Part shown: positions 8,614 to 18,301 of the stretch, piece by piece
How positions within the stretch are numbered: position 1 is the stretch's first letter
How the letters are laid out: each line of letters opens with the position of its first letter
Source: Frateuria soli
Lineage (GTDB): Bacteria > Pseudomonadota > Gammaproteobacteria > Xanthomonadales > Rhodanobacteraceae
DNA length: 64,000 nucleotides
Direction of reading: 5' to 3'
Assembly: GCF_021117385.1 (NCBI RefSeq)
Contig: NZ_CP088252.1
Span: forward strand, 3,366,001 to 3,430,000
Program-made: the position numbers and the translations under genes
The notes under the pieces: model-generated
What the model was told of the DNA's origin: nothing
Database searches by the model: none
What the model saw: only the letters and a program-made list of their open reading frames with translations

Positions 8614-8720
8614 ACGCGATGCGTGTCGCCGCCGGCCTGCTCCCCACCTGCGTCGGGCCCGCGCCCCCTCCCCGACGGGCAGAGGGCGCGGTATCGGAAC
8701 GCATGGGAGCAACGGCATGA
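8610..8720 (+). CDS. Mini-ORF bridging actB and actC (doubtful protein)
   Basis: A 36-codon frame starts in the ATGA that ends actB and stops in the ATGA that begins actC, so it would couple translation across the only real gap in the operon. The peptide (MNAMRVAAGLLPT...) has no recognisable domain, and part of it is encoded by a degenerate REP-like hairpin. It is either a translational bridge or chance; I know of no family. Confidence 0.25.
   Translation: MNAMRVAAGLLPTCVGPAPPPRRAEGAVSERMGATA
8661..8690. repeat. Degenerate single REP-like hairpin between actB and actC
   Basis: The sequence around 8661-8690 can fold as GCGCCCCCTC-cccgacgg-GCAGAGGGCGC with mismatches. Its centre CTCCCCGACGGG matches the core of the doublet units at 33448-33631. 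It lies inside an operon and has no T tract, so it is more likely a repeat relic or mRNA stabiliser than a terminator. Confidence 0.45.
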
Positions 8721-10060
8721 GCGTGCCGTTGCTCGCCCCGCGCGAAACCGACGCGTCGATCACCGACAAGGTGAGCGCCATCGTGCTCGAGCGCCCGACC
8801 GGCCGGTTGTGGATGGTCGCCTTTGCGCTGTCCTTCGTCCTCACCGCCTGGCTCGGCGCCGGCATCGTCTGGCTGCTCGCCAGGGGCGTGGGCATCTGGG
8901 GGCTGGACATCCCGGTGGCGTGGGCCTTCGCCATCGCCGACTACGTCTGGTGGATCGCCATCGGCATGGCCGGCACCTTCATCTCCGGCGGCCTTTACCT
9001 GGCGCGGCAGGGCTGGCGCAACGCGCTCAACCGCTATGCCGAGGCGATGACGGTGTTCGCCGTGTCGGTGTCGGGCATCTTCCCGATCCTGCACCTGGGA
9101 AGGCCATGGTTCTTCTACTGGCTCGCCCCCTACCCGGACCGCATGGGCGTCTGGCCGCAGTGGCGCAGTTCCCTGTTCTGGGACTTCTCGGCGATCGTCG
9201 CCTACCTGATCGTCTCGGTGCTGTACTTCTATGTCGGGCTGATCCCGGACCTCGCCTCGCTGCGCGACCGCGCCACCAGCCGAGGCAAGCAGCTCTTCTA
9301 CGGCCTGCTCGCCGCCGGCTGGCGCGGCGAGGCACGCCACTGGCAACGCTTCGAGACACTCAACCTGCTGCTGGCGGCGATGGCCGTGCCGCTGGTGTTC
9401 TCGGTGCACTCGATGGTGGCGCTGGACTTCTCCGAAGGCCTGCTGCCGGGCTGGCATTCGACCATCTTCCCGCCGTTCTTCGTGGCCGGCGCGCTGTTCT
9501 CCGGCTTCGGCATGGTGCTGGTGCTGGGCATCCCGCTGCGGCACTACTTCGGGCTGGGCGACTTCATCACCGAAAGGCACATCACCAACCTCGCCAAGCT
9601 GATGCTGGCCGCGGGCCTGTTTGTCGACTACAGCTACGCCTCGGAGCTGTTCAACGCGTTCTACAGCGGCGACCGCTACGAGATCGCGCACGCCATGCAG
9701 GAGCTGACCGGCGCCTACGCCTGGGTGTACTGGACGATCATCGGCTGCAACGTGGTGGCGATCCAGGCGATCTGGTTCGAGCGCGTGCGGCGCAGCCACG
9801 CGGCGCTGTTCGTGATCGCGCTGCTGGTGCTCGTCGGCATGTGGTTCGAGCGCTTCGAGCTCATCGTCAGCAGCCTGTACCACGACTTCCTGCCCTCGAG
9901 CTGGGGCATGTTCTACCCGACGGTCTGGGACATCGCCTTCCTGGCCGGCTCGATCGGCCTGTTCTTCCTGCTGTTCCTGCTGTTCGTGCGGCTGCTGCCA
10001 CTGCTGCCGATGTTCGAGCTGCGCAAGCTGCGTGCGCGGCTCGGAAGGGAGGGGGCATGA
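8717..10060 (+). CDS. actC: Alternative Complex III subunit C, NrfD/PsrC-like membrane protein
   Basis: Polytopic inner-membrane protein of 447 residues with about ten hydrophobic helices, of the NrfD/PsrC family. In solved Alternative Complex III structures this subunit has the quinol site next to the iron-sulfur part of ActB. Conserved-looking family stretches include WWIAIGMAGTFISGG and GRPWFFYWLAPYPDRMGVWP. It starts at ATG 8717, overlapping the stop of the bridging mini-ORF, and its own stop overlaps the actD start (ATGA). ActF is its shorter-looking partner on the other side of the complex. Confidence 0.92.
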   Translation: MSVPLLAPRETDASITDKVSAIVLERPTGRLWMVAFALSFVLTAWLGAGIVWLLARGVGIWGLDIPVAWAFAIADYVWWIAIGMAGTFISGGLYLARQGWRNALNRYAEAMTVFAVSVSGIFPILHLGRPWFFYWLAPYPDRMGVWPQWRSSLFWDFSAIVAYLIVSVLYFYVGLIPDLASLRDRATSRGKQLFYGLLAAGWRGEARHWQRFETLNLLLAAMAVPLVFSVHSMVALDFSEGLLPGWHSTIFPPFFVAGALFSGFGMVLVLGIPLRHYFGLGDFITERHITNLAKLMLAAGLFVDYSYASELFNAFYSGDRYEIAHAMQELTGAYAWVYWTIIGCNVVAIQAIWFERVRRSHAALFVIALLVLVGMWFERFELIVSSLYHDFLPSSWGMFYPTVWDIAFLAGSIGLFFLLFLLFVRLLPLLPMFELRKLRARLGREGA

Positions 10061-10593
10061 GCGCGTTGCACGAACAGGGCTGGCTGGCCCGTTTCGAGGA
10101 TGCCGGCACGCTGCTGATGGCGGTACGCGAGCTGCGCGGCCGCGGCTATACGCAACTGGAAGCCTATACGCCGTATCCGGTCGAGGGCCTGGCCCCGGCG
10201 CTGGGGCCGATGCGCAACCGCATCCCGTTGCTGGTGCTGCTCGGCGGGCTGGCCGGCGGGTTCGGCACGCTGTTCCTGGAGTGGTACGCGTCGGTGATCG
10301 ACTATCCGGTCAATGTCGGCGGACGACCGAACGCAAGCTGGCCTGCCTTCATTCCCGCCGCGCTGGAGATGACCATCCTGTTCGCCGCGGTGTTCGGCAT
10401 CGCCGGCATGTTCTTCGCCAACGGTCTGCCGCGGCTCAACCATCCGCTGTTCGACGTGCCGGGCTTCGACGCGGCCAGCCGCGATGGCTTCTTCCTGTGG
10501 CTGCGCGCGGACGATCCGTGCTTCGATGCGGCGCTGGCCCGCGACGACCTCGCGCGGCTGGCACCGGTGGCGATCGACCGGGTGGGCCCATGA
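10057..10593 (+). CDS. actD: Alternative Complex III subunit D (DUF3341)
   Basis: DUF3341 membrane subunit of 178 residues. The soluble N-terminal part (LARFEDAGTLLMAVRELRGRG, about residues 10-30) resembles ferredoxin-fold sensor-like modules. Two transmembrane helices follow (about 53-72 and 108-130). The family member is structural, linking ActC and ActF; no cofactor motif is seen. It overlaps actC and actE by ATGA on both sides. Confidence 0.9.
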   Translation: MSALHEQGWLARFEDAGTLLMAVRELRGRGYTQLEAYTPYPVEGLAPALGPMRNRIPLLVLLGGLAGGFGTLFLEWYASVIDYPVNVGGRPNASWPAFIPAALEMTILFAAVFGIAGMFFANGLPRLNHPLFDVPGFDAASRDGFFLWLRADDPCFDAALARDDLARLAPVAIDRVGP

Positions 10594-11345
10594 AGCCGCG
10601 CCTGCCGCCGCTGTGCACAAGCGCGCCCGGTGCGCGACCGGATCTCGCGGTGGGGGCACGGCGGTCGCGCTCCGGGTGCGCTCCGGCAAGGTATCGGTAC
10701 CTGTTCGTGCTCGCCGCGTTGCTCTCGGTCACCGGCTGCGAACAGGCCATGCACGACATGTATTCCCAGCCCAAGTACAAGCCGCTGGAGCCCAGCCCGC
10801 TGTTCGCCGACGGCAACAGCGCGCGCACGCCGCCACCGGGCAGCGTGCCGATGGCGCAGGGCGCCGCGGCCGACACGGCCAGCGGTCGCCGCGGGCACAT
10901 GACGCTGCCGCCCGACCCGGGCCCGGCACTGCCGCTGGATGCCCAGGGCCGCAGCCTCGCGCGGGCCGACGTGGGCGAGCGCCGCTACGCCAATCCGTTG
11001 CCGGTCACACTCGGCTTGCTCCGGCGCGGACAGGAGCGCTTCGACATCTACTGCGCGCCGTGCCACGGACTGAGCGGCAACGGCGCCGGGATGATCGCCC
11101 GGCGCGGCTTCCCGGCGCCGCCGAGCTACCACACGGACCGCCTGCGCAACGCGCCGGACAGCCACTTCTACCAGGTGATCAGCGACGGCTACGGGGTGAT
11201 GTACCCGTATGCCGACCGCATCAGTCCGCACGACCGCTGGGCGATCGTCGCCTACATCCGCGCGCTGCAGCTCTCCCAGCACGCGCCACGCGACCGGCTG
11301 ACGCCCCGGGACCTGGCACGCCTGCCGGCGGAGGCGCGCCGATGA
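10590..11345 (+). CDS. actE: Alternative Complex III subunit E, monoheme cytochrome c lipoprotein
   Basis: Monoheme cytochrome of 251 residues with one CAPCH site (Cys155) and a downstream Met-rich segment (GYGVMYPYADRI) that may supply the axial ligand. A lipoprotein-like signal ends at VTGC, suggesting a lipid-anchored periplasmic cytochrome that hands electrons to the caa3 oxidase. From the coupled ATG at 10590, the signal is preceded by an unusual 30-odd residue Arg/Pro/Cys-rich extension. A later start is possible, but no good codon with a ribosome site was found. Confidence 0.88.
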   Translation: MKPRLPPLCTSAPGARPDLAVGARRSRSGCAPARYRYLFVLAALLSVTGCEQAMHDMYSQPKYKPLEPSPLFADGNSARTPPPGSVPMAQGAAADTASGRRGHMTLPPDPGPALPLDAQGRSLARADVGERRYANPLPVTLGLLRRGQERFDIYCAPCHGLSGNGAGMIARRGFPAPPSYHTDRLRNAPDSHFYQVISDGYGVMYPYADRISPHDRWAIVAYIRALQLSQHAPRDRLTPRDLARLPAEARR

Positions 11346-12421
11346 GCCGGTGGTGGCCCACGGTTTCGCGTGGCGAAGGCATCGCCGCGGTGGTGGGCCT
11401 GCTCGCGCTGGCCGGATGCCTGCTGCTGGGGCTCCAGGCGCCGCGCGAGGTGCTGCTGTCCTACCTGTTCGCCTGGCTGTTCTGGCTTGGCCCGGCGTTG
11501 GGCAGCGTGGGCCTGCTGCTGATCCACGCGCTGACCGGCGGTGACTGGGGCCTCGCCCTGCGCCCCGCGTTGCTGGCAGGCAGCCGGCGCCTGCCGTTGA
11601 TGGCCGCGCTGCTGGTGCCGGTGCTGATCGGCGTGGCGGTGCTGTTCCCCTGGGCCGGCGCGCAGGCGGCCGACCCCGACCTCGACCGCCAGCGCTGGTG
11701 GCTCAACGTGCCGTTCTTCGTCGCGCGCGCGGTGATCGCGTTCGCCCTGTGGCTGTGGCTGGCGCATGGCATCCGCCGCTGGCTGGCCACGCCCGCGGCC
11801 GGGCGGTTCGCTGCCGGCGGCCTGATCCTCTTCGTCCTGACCGTGTCGGTGGCGGCGATCGACTGGGTCGTGTCGCTGGTGCCGCGCTGGCACTCGACCA
11901 CTTTCGGCATCCTGGTCGGCACCGCACAGCTGCTTGCCGCGGCCGGGCTGGCGGTGTGGGTCAGCGTGGCCCGCCGCGACGCCGCCGCCTCGCCCTGGGC
12001 GTCCAGGCGGCTGAACGACCTGGGCAGCATCCTGATGGTGCTGGTGCTGGCCTGGGGCTACCTCGCCTTCATGGACTACCTGACCGTCTGGATCGCGGAC
12101 CTGCCGTCCGAAACGGTGTGGTACCTGCCACGGGTGAAGACGCCCTGGCGCTGGCTGGGGGCGTTCCTGGTGCTGTTCCACCTGGCGCTGCCGTTCGCCG
12201 TGCTGCTCTCGCGGCAGGCCAAGCAGCGCGTGGCGTGGCTGGCCGGCGTGGCGCTGTGGCTGTTCGTCGCGCAGATCGGCTATGTCGCCTGGCTGGTGCT
12301 GCCGGGCCTGCGCGAGCACGCACTGGCCTGGAGCGACCCGTTGGCGTGGATCGGCATCGGCGGCCTGTGGTGGCTGGGCTACGGCGCGCAGCGGCGCGCG
12401 GCACGGGAGGTCGGAGCATGA
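11342..12421 (+). CDS. actF: Alternative Complex III subunit F, second NrfD-like membrane protein
   Basis: Integral membrane protein of 359 residues with about ten hydrophobic segments, homologous in type to ActC. Typical ActF stretches are WHSTTFGILVGTAQLLAA and YLAFMDYLTVWIADLP. In the complex it may form a second proton or quinone path. ATGA overlaps bind it to actE upstream and to the small gene downstream. Identification rests on order, topology and these stretches. Confidence 0.9.
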   Translation: MSRWWPTVSRGEGIAAVVGLLALAGCLLLGLQAPREVLLSYLFAWLFWLGPALGSVGLLLIHALTGGDWGLALRPALLAGSRRLPLMAALLVPVLIGVAVLFPWAGAQAADPDLDRQRWWLNVPFFVARAVIAFALWLWLAHGIRRWLATPAAGRFAAGGLILFVLTVSVAAIDWVVSLVPRWHSTTFGILVGTAQLLAAAGLAVWVSVARRDAAASPWASRRLNDLGSILMVLVLAWGYLAFMDYLTVWIADLPSETVWYLPRVKTPWRWLGAFLVLFHLALPFAVLLSRQAKQRVAWLAGVALWLFVAQIGYVAWLVLPGLREHALAWSDPLAWIGIGGLWWLGYGAQRRAAREVGA

Positions 12422-12780
12422 GCCGCCAGCCCGATTCGCACGAGTCCTACGCCGTGGCAGCCGGCGTGCTGCACTGGGCCGCGGCGATCCTGGCGCTCAG
12501 CCTGCTGGCGATCGTGCTGCTGGTGTACGTCTGGGCACGACCGCTGTTGACCGCGGGCGGGCAGCCGGCACGACCGATCCCGCCGCAGCCGCGGCTGCAG
12601 CCCGACCCGTCCGCCGACATCGCGGCCGAGCGCGCACTGCAGCGTTCGCGCCTCGAGGGCTACCAGTGGGTGGACCCGGCGCATACGGTCGCGCGGATTC
12701 CGATCACGCGGGCCATGGCGCTGGTCGCCGCGGGACAGGGTGCGCCGGCGCCGGCCTCCTCCACGGAGCGTCCGCAATGA
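12418..12780 (+). CDS. Small single-helix protein of the Alternative Complex III-caa3 cluster
   Basis: A protein of 120 residues with one transmembrane helix (about residues 14-41) and a periplasmic tail ending in YQWVDPAHTVARIPITRAMAL. Similar short proteins with a WVD...IPI.RAM ending occupy this place, before sco and the oxidase genes, in other Alternative Complex III clusters as I recall. No catalytic or metal motif is visible. The position corresponds to actG in some species, but orthology is not shown. It may be an assembly or linker subunit between the two complexes. ATGA overlaps on both sides. Confidence 0.7.
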   Translation: MSRQPDSHESYAVAAGVLHWAAAILALSLLAIVLLVYVWARPLLTAGGQPARPIPPQPRLQPDPSADIAAERALQRSRLEGYQWVDPAHTVARIPITRAMALVAAGQGAPAPASSTERPQ

Positions 12781-13637
12781 GGGCGGCCCGCCGCCGCTGC
12801 GCGCCCTGGCACCCGCACTGCCCGGTCGTGCCTGGCGGTCGCGCACGCGGTGCGCTCCTGCGGGTGGCGTGGTTGTTCATCCTGTGGATGCCGGCGGTGT
12901 GGGCCACGCGGGCACCGCCACCGCCGCCGGACCTCGCCCAGCGGGCCGGTTTCGACCAGCGCCTGGGCGCCCGCGTCCCGCTCGATGCGCGTTTCCTCGA
13001 CGCCGATGGCAAGCCCACCGACCTGCGCGCGCTGGCCCACGGCAAGCCGCTGCTGCTTGCGCTGGGCTACTACCGCTGCCCCAACCTCTGCGACGTGGTG
13101 CTCAACGGGATGGCGCATTCACTGGATGGGCTCGACCTCCAGCCCGGCCGCGACTTCGAGGTGGTCTTCGTCAGCATCGACCCGTCCGAAACGCCGGCGG
13201 ATGCACGCCACACGCAGGCCATGCTGGCGCGCAGCCACCCGCAGGCCGACGTGCCGCGCTGGCATTTCCTCAGCGGCGACCCGGCCGCGATCGGCGCCCT
13301 GGCCAGAGCCGTGGGCTTTCGCTACTTCTACGACGAAAGGCTGCATCAGTACGCGCACGCCGCCGGCCTGGTGGCAATCACGCCGGGCGGCAAGGTCGCG
13401 CAATATTTCTTCGGCGTGTCCTGGCCGCCGACATCGCTGCGGCTGGCGCTGGTGGACGCCTCGCACGGCGGGCTCGGCAGCATGATCGACCGGCTGGTGC
13501 TGCTGTGCTGCGGCTACGACCCCACCACCGGCCGCTACAGCCTGGCGATCGGGCGCACCATGCAGGTACTTGGGGTGGCGTTCGTGCTGGCGCTGGCCGG
13601 CTGGCTGGCCTGGCTCAAGGCGAGGGCGCGCGCATGA
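12777..13637 (+). CDS. Sco1/SenC/PrrC family copper chaperone
   Basis: Membrane-anchored thioredoxin-fold protein of 286 residues that delivers copper to the CuA site of subunit II. It has the Cys101-PNL-Cys105 metal motif and a conserved His in YAHAAG. A C-terminal transmembrane helix (about 260-280) follows the LCCGYDPTTGRYS segment, a feature of the variant found beside Alternative Complex III-linked oxidases. The N-terminus before the first hydrophobic stretch is Arg/Cys/Pro-rich and odd, as in ActE. The next gene encodes the likely client. Confidence 0.9.
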   Translation: MRAARRRCAPWHPHCPVVPGGRARGALLRVAWLFILWMPAVWATRAPPPPPDLAQRAGFDQRLGARVPLDARFLDADGKPTDLRALAHGKPLLLALGYYRCPNLCDVVLNGMAHSLDGLDLQPGRDFEVVFVSIDPSETPADARHTQAMLARSHPQADVPRWHFLSGDPAAIGALARAVGFRYFYDERLHQYAHAAGLVAITPGGKVAQYFFGVSWPPTSLRLALVDASHGGLGSMIDRLVLLCCGYDPTTGRYSLAIGRTMQVLGVAFVLALAGWLAWLKARARA

Positions 13638-14552
13638 TGCTGCCGCAAGCCTCCTCGCTCGCACCGAACGTCGACCACCTGTTCGACACGCTGCTGGCGC
13701 TGTGCGCGCTGGTGGTCATCGGCGTGTTCACGGTGATGATCGTGTTCTGCGTGAAGTACCGCAGGGGCACGGACGCCATACGCACGCCGGCGCACCGGCA
13801 CATGGGCGTGGAACTGACCTGGACGCTCGTTCCCTTCTTCCTGTTCATGGGCATCTTCGGCTGGAGCGTGCACCTGTGGATCAAGCTGCGCACGCCGCCG
13901 AAGGACGCCCAGCCGGTCTACGTGGTCGCCAAGCAGTGGATGTGGAAGGTGCAGCACCCGGGCGGCCAGCGCGAGATCGACCAGCTGCACGTGCCGGTGG
14001 GCCAGCCGATCCGGCTGGTGATGACCTCGCAGGACGTGATCCACAGCTTCTACGTGCCGGCCTTCCGCGTGAAGCAGGACGTGCTGCCGGACCGCTACAC
14101 GCAGCTGTGGTTCACCGCTACCCGGGCGGGCACCTACGACCTTTTCTGCGCCGAGTTCTGCGGCACCGACCATTCGCGCATGCGCGGGCGGGTGGTGGCG
14201 ATGGCCCCGGCCGCCTACGCGCGCTGGCTGCACGCGCACCAGGGCACCGGCCTCGCCGCACAGGGCGCGGACCTGTTTCGCCAGCTCGGCTGCAGCGGCT
14301 GCCACGACCCGCGCTCGGGCGTGCATGCGCCGCACCTCTACGACCTCTACGGTCGCACCGTCCCGCTGGCCGACGGCTCGCAGGTGCTGGCCGACGAGCG
14401 CTACCTGCACGACTCGATCCTGCTGCCGAAGAAGCAGGTGGCCGCCGGCTACGCGCCGATCATGCCCAGCTTCGAAGGCCGCATCGGTGAAGAGGACGTA
14501 CTGGCCCTGGTGGCCTACCTGAAGACCCGCACCCACGCGGCGGAGGACACCG

Positions 14553-14566
<14 letters not shown>
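13634..14566 (+). CDS. coxB: caa3-type cytochrome c oxidase subunit II with fused cytochrome c
   Basis: Subunit of 310 residues. Two N-terminal helices (about 14-40 and 58-80) are followed by the cupredoxin domain with a complete CuA set, Cys172-AEF-Cys176-GTD-His180-SR-Met183. A C-terminal cytochrome c domain has CSGCH at Cys220. The fused heme c defines the caa3 type and lets the enzyme accept electrons directly from a partner complex such as Alternative Complex III. The 3' end overlaps the subunit I gene by 14 bases. Confidence 0.95.
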
Positions 14567-16147
<1,581 letters not shown>

Positions 16148-16151
<4 letters not shown>

Positions 16152-16795
16152 ACGCCCGAATCCATCCCGTGCCCGAGCAGTTCGACGACCCCGTGCAGCA
16201 GCGCGAGGCCGCGACGCTGGGCATGTGGGCGTTCCTGGCCACCGAGATCCTGTTCTTCGGCGTGCTGTTCGCCGGCTACACACTGTGCCGCGTGCGCTTC
16301 CCCGAGGCCTTCGCCGAAGCCAGCCGGCACACCGACATGCTGCTGGGCACGATCGAAACCGCGGTGCTGCTGACCAGCAGCTGCGCCGTGGCGTTGTCCG
16401 TGCGCGAGGTACAACTGGGCGGCCGGCGGCTGGCCACCGCGCTGCTGGGTGCCACCGCGCTGCTGGGCGTGAGCTTCCTGGTCATGCACGGGTTCGAGTA
16501 CTACGCCGAGTACCAGGAAGGACTGATCCCGCGCATCCACTACACCCAGCACGGCGTGTACGCGCACGGCATGGAGATCTTCTACTGCCTGTACTACTTC
16601 ATCACCGGCTTCCACAGCATCCACGTCACCATCGGCGTGGTGCTGATGGCGGTGATGGGCTGGCGCACCTGGCATGGCGCCTTCGACCAGGACTACCACA
16701 CGCCGCTGGAACTGACCGCGCTGTACTGGCACCTGGTCGACATCGTGTGGATCTTCGTCTACCCGGTGATCTACCTGGTCGGGAGGGCCGGATGA
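16148..16795 (+). CDS. coxC: Cytochrome c oxidase subunit III
   Basis: Membrane protein of 215 residues with about five helices, the shorter five-helix form of subunit III. The family stretches [21 protein letters not shown] and [12 protein letters not shown] are clear, and the C-terminus has [18 protein letters not shown]. The subunit stabilises subunit I and supports proton uptake. ATGA-type overlaps link it to the genes on both sides. Confidence 0.95.
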
Positions 16796-17118
16796 ACGCG
16801 CGCCCGCAACGCAGCCACCGCAGCGGCCCGAAACCACCCTCGCTGGGCAGCAACCTGTGGACGCTGGTGTCCCTGCTGGTGTTGCTGGGTTTGAGCGCCG
16901 GCAGCGCGCTGCTCAAGCTCGGGCCATTCAACACGGTGGCCAACCTCGGCATCGCGGCGATCAAGGCGCTGCTGGTGCTGACCATCTTCATGCGCCTGAA
17001 AGCCGACAACGCGCTGCTGCGGATCGTCGCCAGCGCCGGATTCGCGTGGCTGGCGGTGATGATCGCGCTGGGCCTGGCCGACGTGCTGACGCGCACGCCG
17101 CTGCCGGCTCCCTGGTGA
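16792..17118 (+). CDS. Cytochrome c oxidase subunit IV family protein
   Basis: Small membrane protein of 108 residues with about three hydrophobic segments. The second, containing NLGIAAIKALLVLTIFMRLK, is typical of prokaryotic subunit IV (CyoD/CtaF-like). It probably assists assembly or stability of the oxidase. It is the last gene of the supercluster; the next gene, a diguanylate cyclase, begins about 120 bases on. No heme A synthase, farnesyltransferase or Cox11 gene is in the window, so those functions must be encoded elsewhere. Confidence 0.88.
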   Translation: MNARPQRSHRSGPKPPSLGSNLWTLVSLLVLLGLSAGSALLKLGPFNTVANLGIAAIKALLVLTIFMRLKADNALLRIVASAGFAWLAVMIALGLADVLTRTPLPAPW

Positions 17119-17236
17119 GGGAGCGTGGCATGGCTTCTGCTTCCGTACGCGCAGGGGCGATTCATTGGCATGTGGCACCATTGCGGCAGGCATCGTGACG
17201 CCCGCCTCCGGGACTGGTCCGGCCTTCATTTCGCCC

Positions 17237-18202
17237 ATGAGCATGCCACCCGAGATCCTGTCACTCCCGCCACTTCCCGCGTTCGGCGGTTTCCGCGAGG
17301 CGGCCCAGGCCTGCCTGTCGATGCTGCGCGAGCGCACCGGCGTAGGCGCCTGGTATTTCACCCGCGTCGACGGCGAGGACTGGCTGTTGCTGGCCGCCTC
17401 AGACGATTGCTACGGCCTGCGCAGCGGTGACGCGTTGGGGTGGGCGGACTCGATCTGCTCGCGCATGGTCCGTGGTGGGCCCTGCGTAGTGGCGGACGTC
17501 AGCGCCCATCCGCCGTACGCCGCCGCGCCTATCGTGAGCCGCGGCATCGCCGCTTACCTTGGCGTTCCCGTGCAACTGGACCATGACGCGATCGGCACGC
17601 TGTGCGGTATTGATCCGCAGCCGGCGTCGGTCGATGTCGAACACTGGCTGCCGATGGTGCAGCTGTGCGCGCAGATGCTCGCCACGCTGTGGCGCCACGA
17701 TGTCGATCTCAAGGAAACCCGCCGCCGTGCCGAGCGTGCCGAACTGGAGGCGATGACCGACGCGATGACCGGGACCTTCAACCGCCGCGGCTGGCGCGAG
17801 CTGCTTGCGCTGGAGGAGCAGCGCTGCCGCGACGAACACACCACCGCCGGCGTGGTGGTGGTCGACCTGGACCGCCTCAAGCAGACCAACGACAGCCAGG
17901 GCCACGACGCCGGTGACCAGCTCATCCAGTGCGCTGCGCGCGAGCTGTCGCGCACGGTGCGGGCCTCGGACGTGGTCGCGCGGCTCGGCGGCGACGAGTT
18001 CGTGGTGCTGATCCTCGATGTCGGGCCCACCGAGCTGGCCCGCCATGCCGCCCGCATCGAACAGGCCCTGCGCACCGCCGGCGTCGCCGCCACGCTCGGC
18101 TACAGCTGGCGCGGCCCCGACCGCGACCTGGGCGAGGCCTACCGCGAGGCGGACCTGCTGATGCTCGACGCCAAGCGTGCGCGACAACGCGACGCACGCT
18201 GA
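17237..18202 (+). CDS. GAF-GGDEF diguanylate cyclase
   Basis: Cytoplasmic c-di-GMP synthase of about 321 residues. An N-terminal GAF-like sensor (about residues 10-160, with GVGAWYFTRVDGEDWLLLAA) is followed by a short helical linker and a GGDEF domain with intact GGDEF at 251-255. No RxxD inhibitory site is seen just upstream, where the sequence is SDVVARL. ATG 17237 is chosen because the domain begins just after it; an ATG 24 codons earlier is possible. It faces the hybrid kinase gene, 99 bases away. Confidence 0.85.
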   Translation: MSMPPEILSLPPLPAFGGFREAAQACLSMLRERTGVGAWYFTRVDGEDWLLLAASDDCYGLRSGDALGWADSICSRMVRGGPCVVADVSAHPPYAAAPIVSRGIAAYLGVPVQLDHDAIGTLCGIDPQPASVDVEHWLPMVQLCAQMLATLWRHDVDLKETRRRAERAELEAMTDAMTGTFNRRGWRELLALEEQRCRDEHTTAGVVVVDLDRLKQTNDSQGHDAGDQLIQCAARELSRTVRASDVVARLGGDEFVVLILDVGPTELARHAARIEQALRTAGVAATLGYSWRGPDRDLGEAYREADLLMLDAKRARQRDAR

Positions 18203-18269
18203 GCTCCACCGGCCGGTTGCACCGGCCCGACGCCGCCGTATGCGCGCGGGATCGAGCACCGCCTGGGCA

Positions 18270-18291
18270 GGACCGGCCCGATAGCCGGTCC
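18270..18291. terminator. Hairpin between convergent genes
   Basis: GGACCGGC-CCGATA-GCCGGTCC, a perfect 8-bp stem with a 6-base loop, in the 99-base gap between the converging cyclase and kinase genes. There is no T run, so it is a weak or Rho-assisted terminator at best. Confidence 0.45.
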
Positions 18292-18301
18292 GGGTCTCGG
18301 T

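Noticed and set aside
5602-8934. Very long open frame opposite actB
   Set aside because: High GC and codon bias open the antisense frame; the product has no domain, and actB on the other strand is certain.
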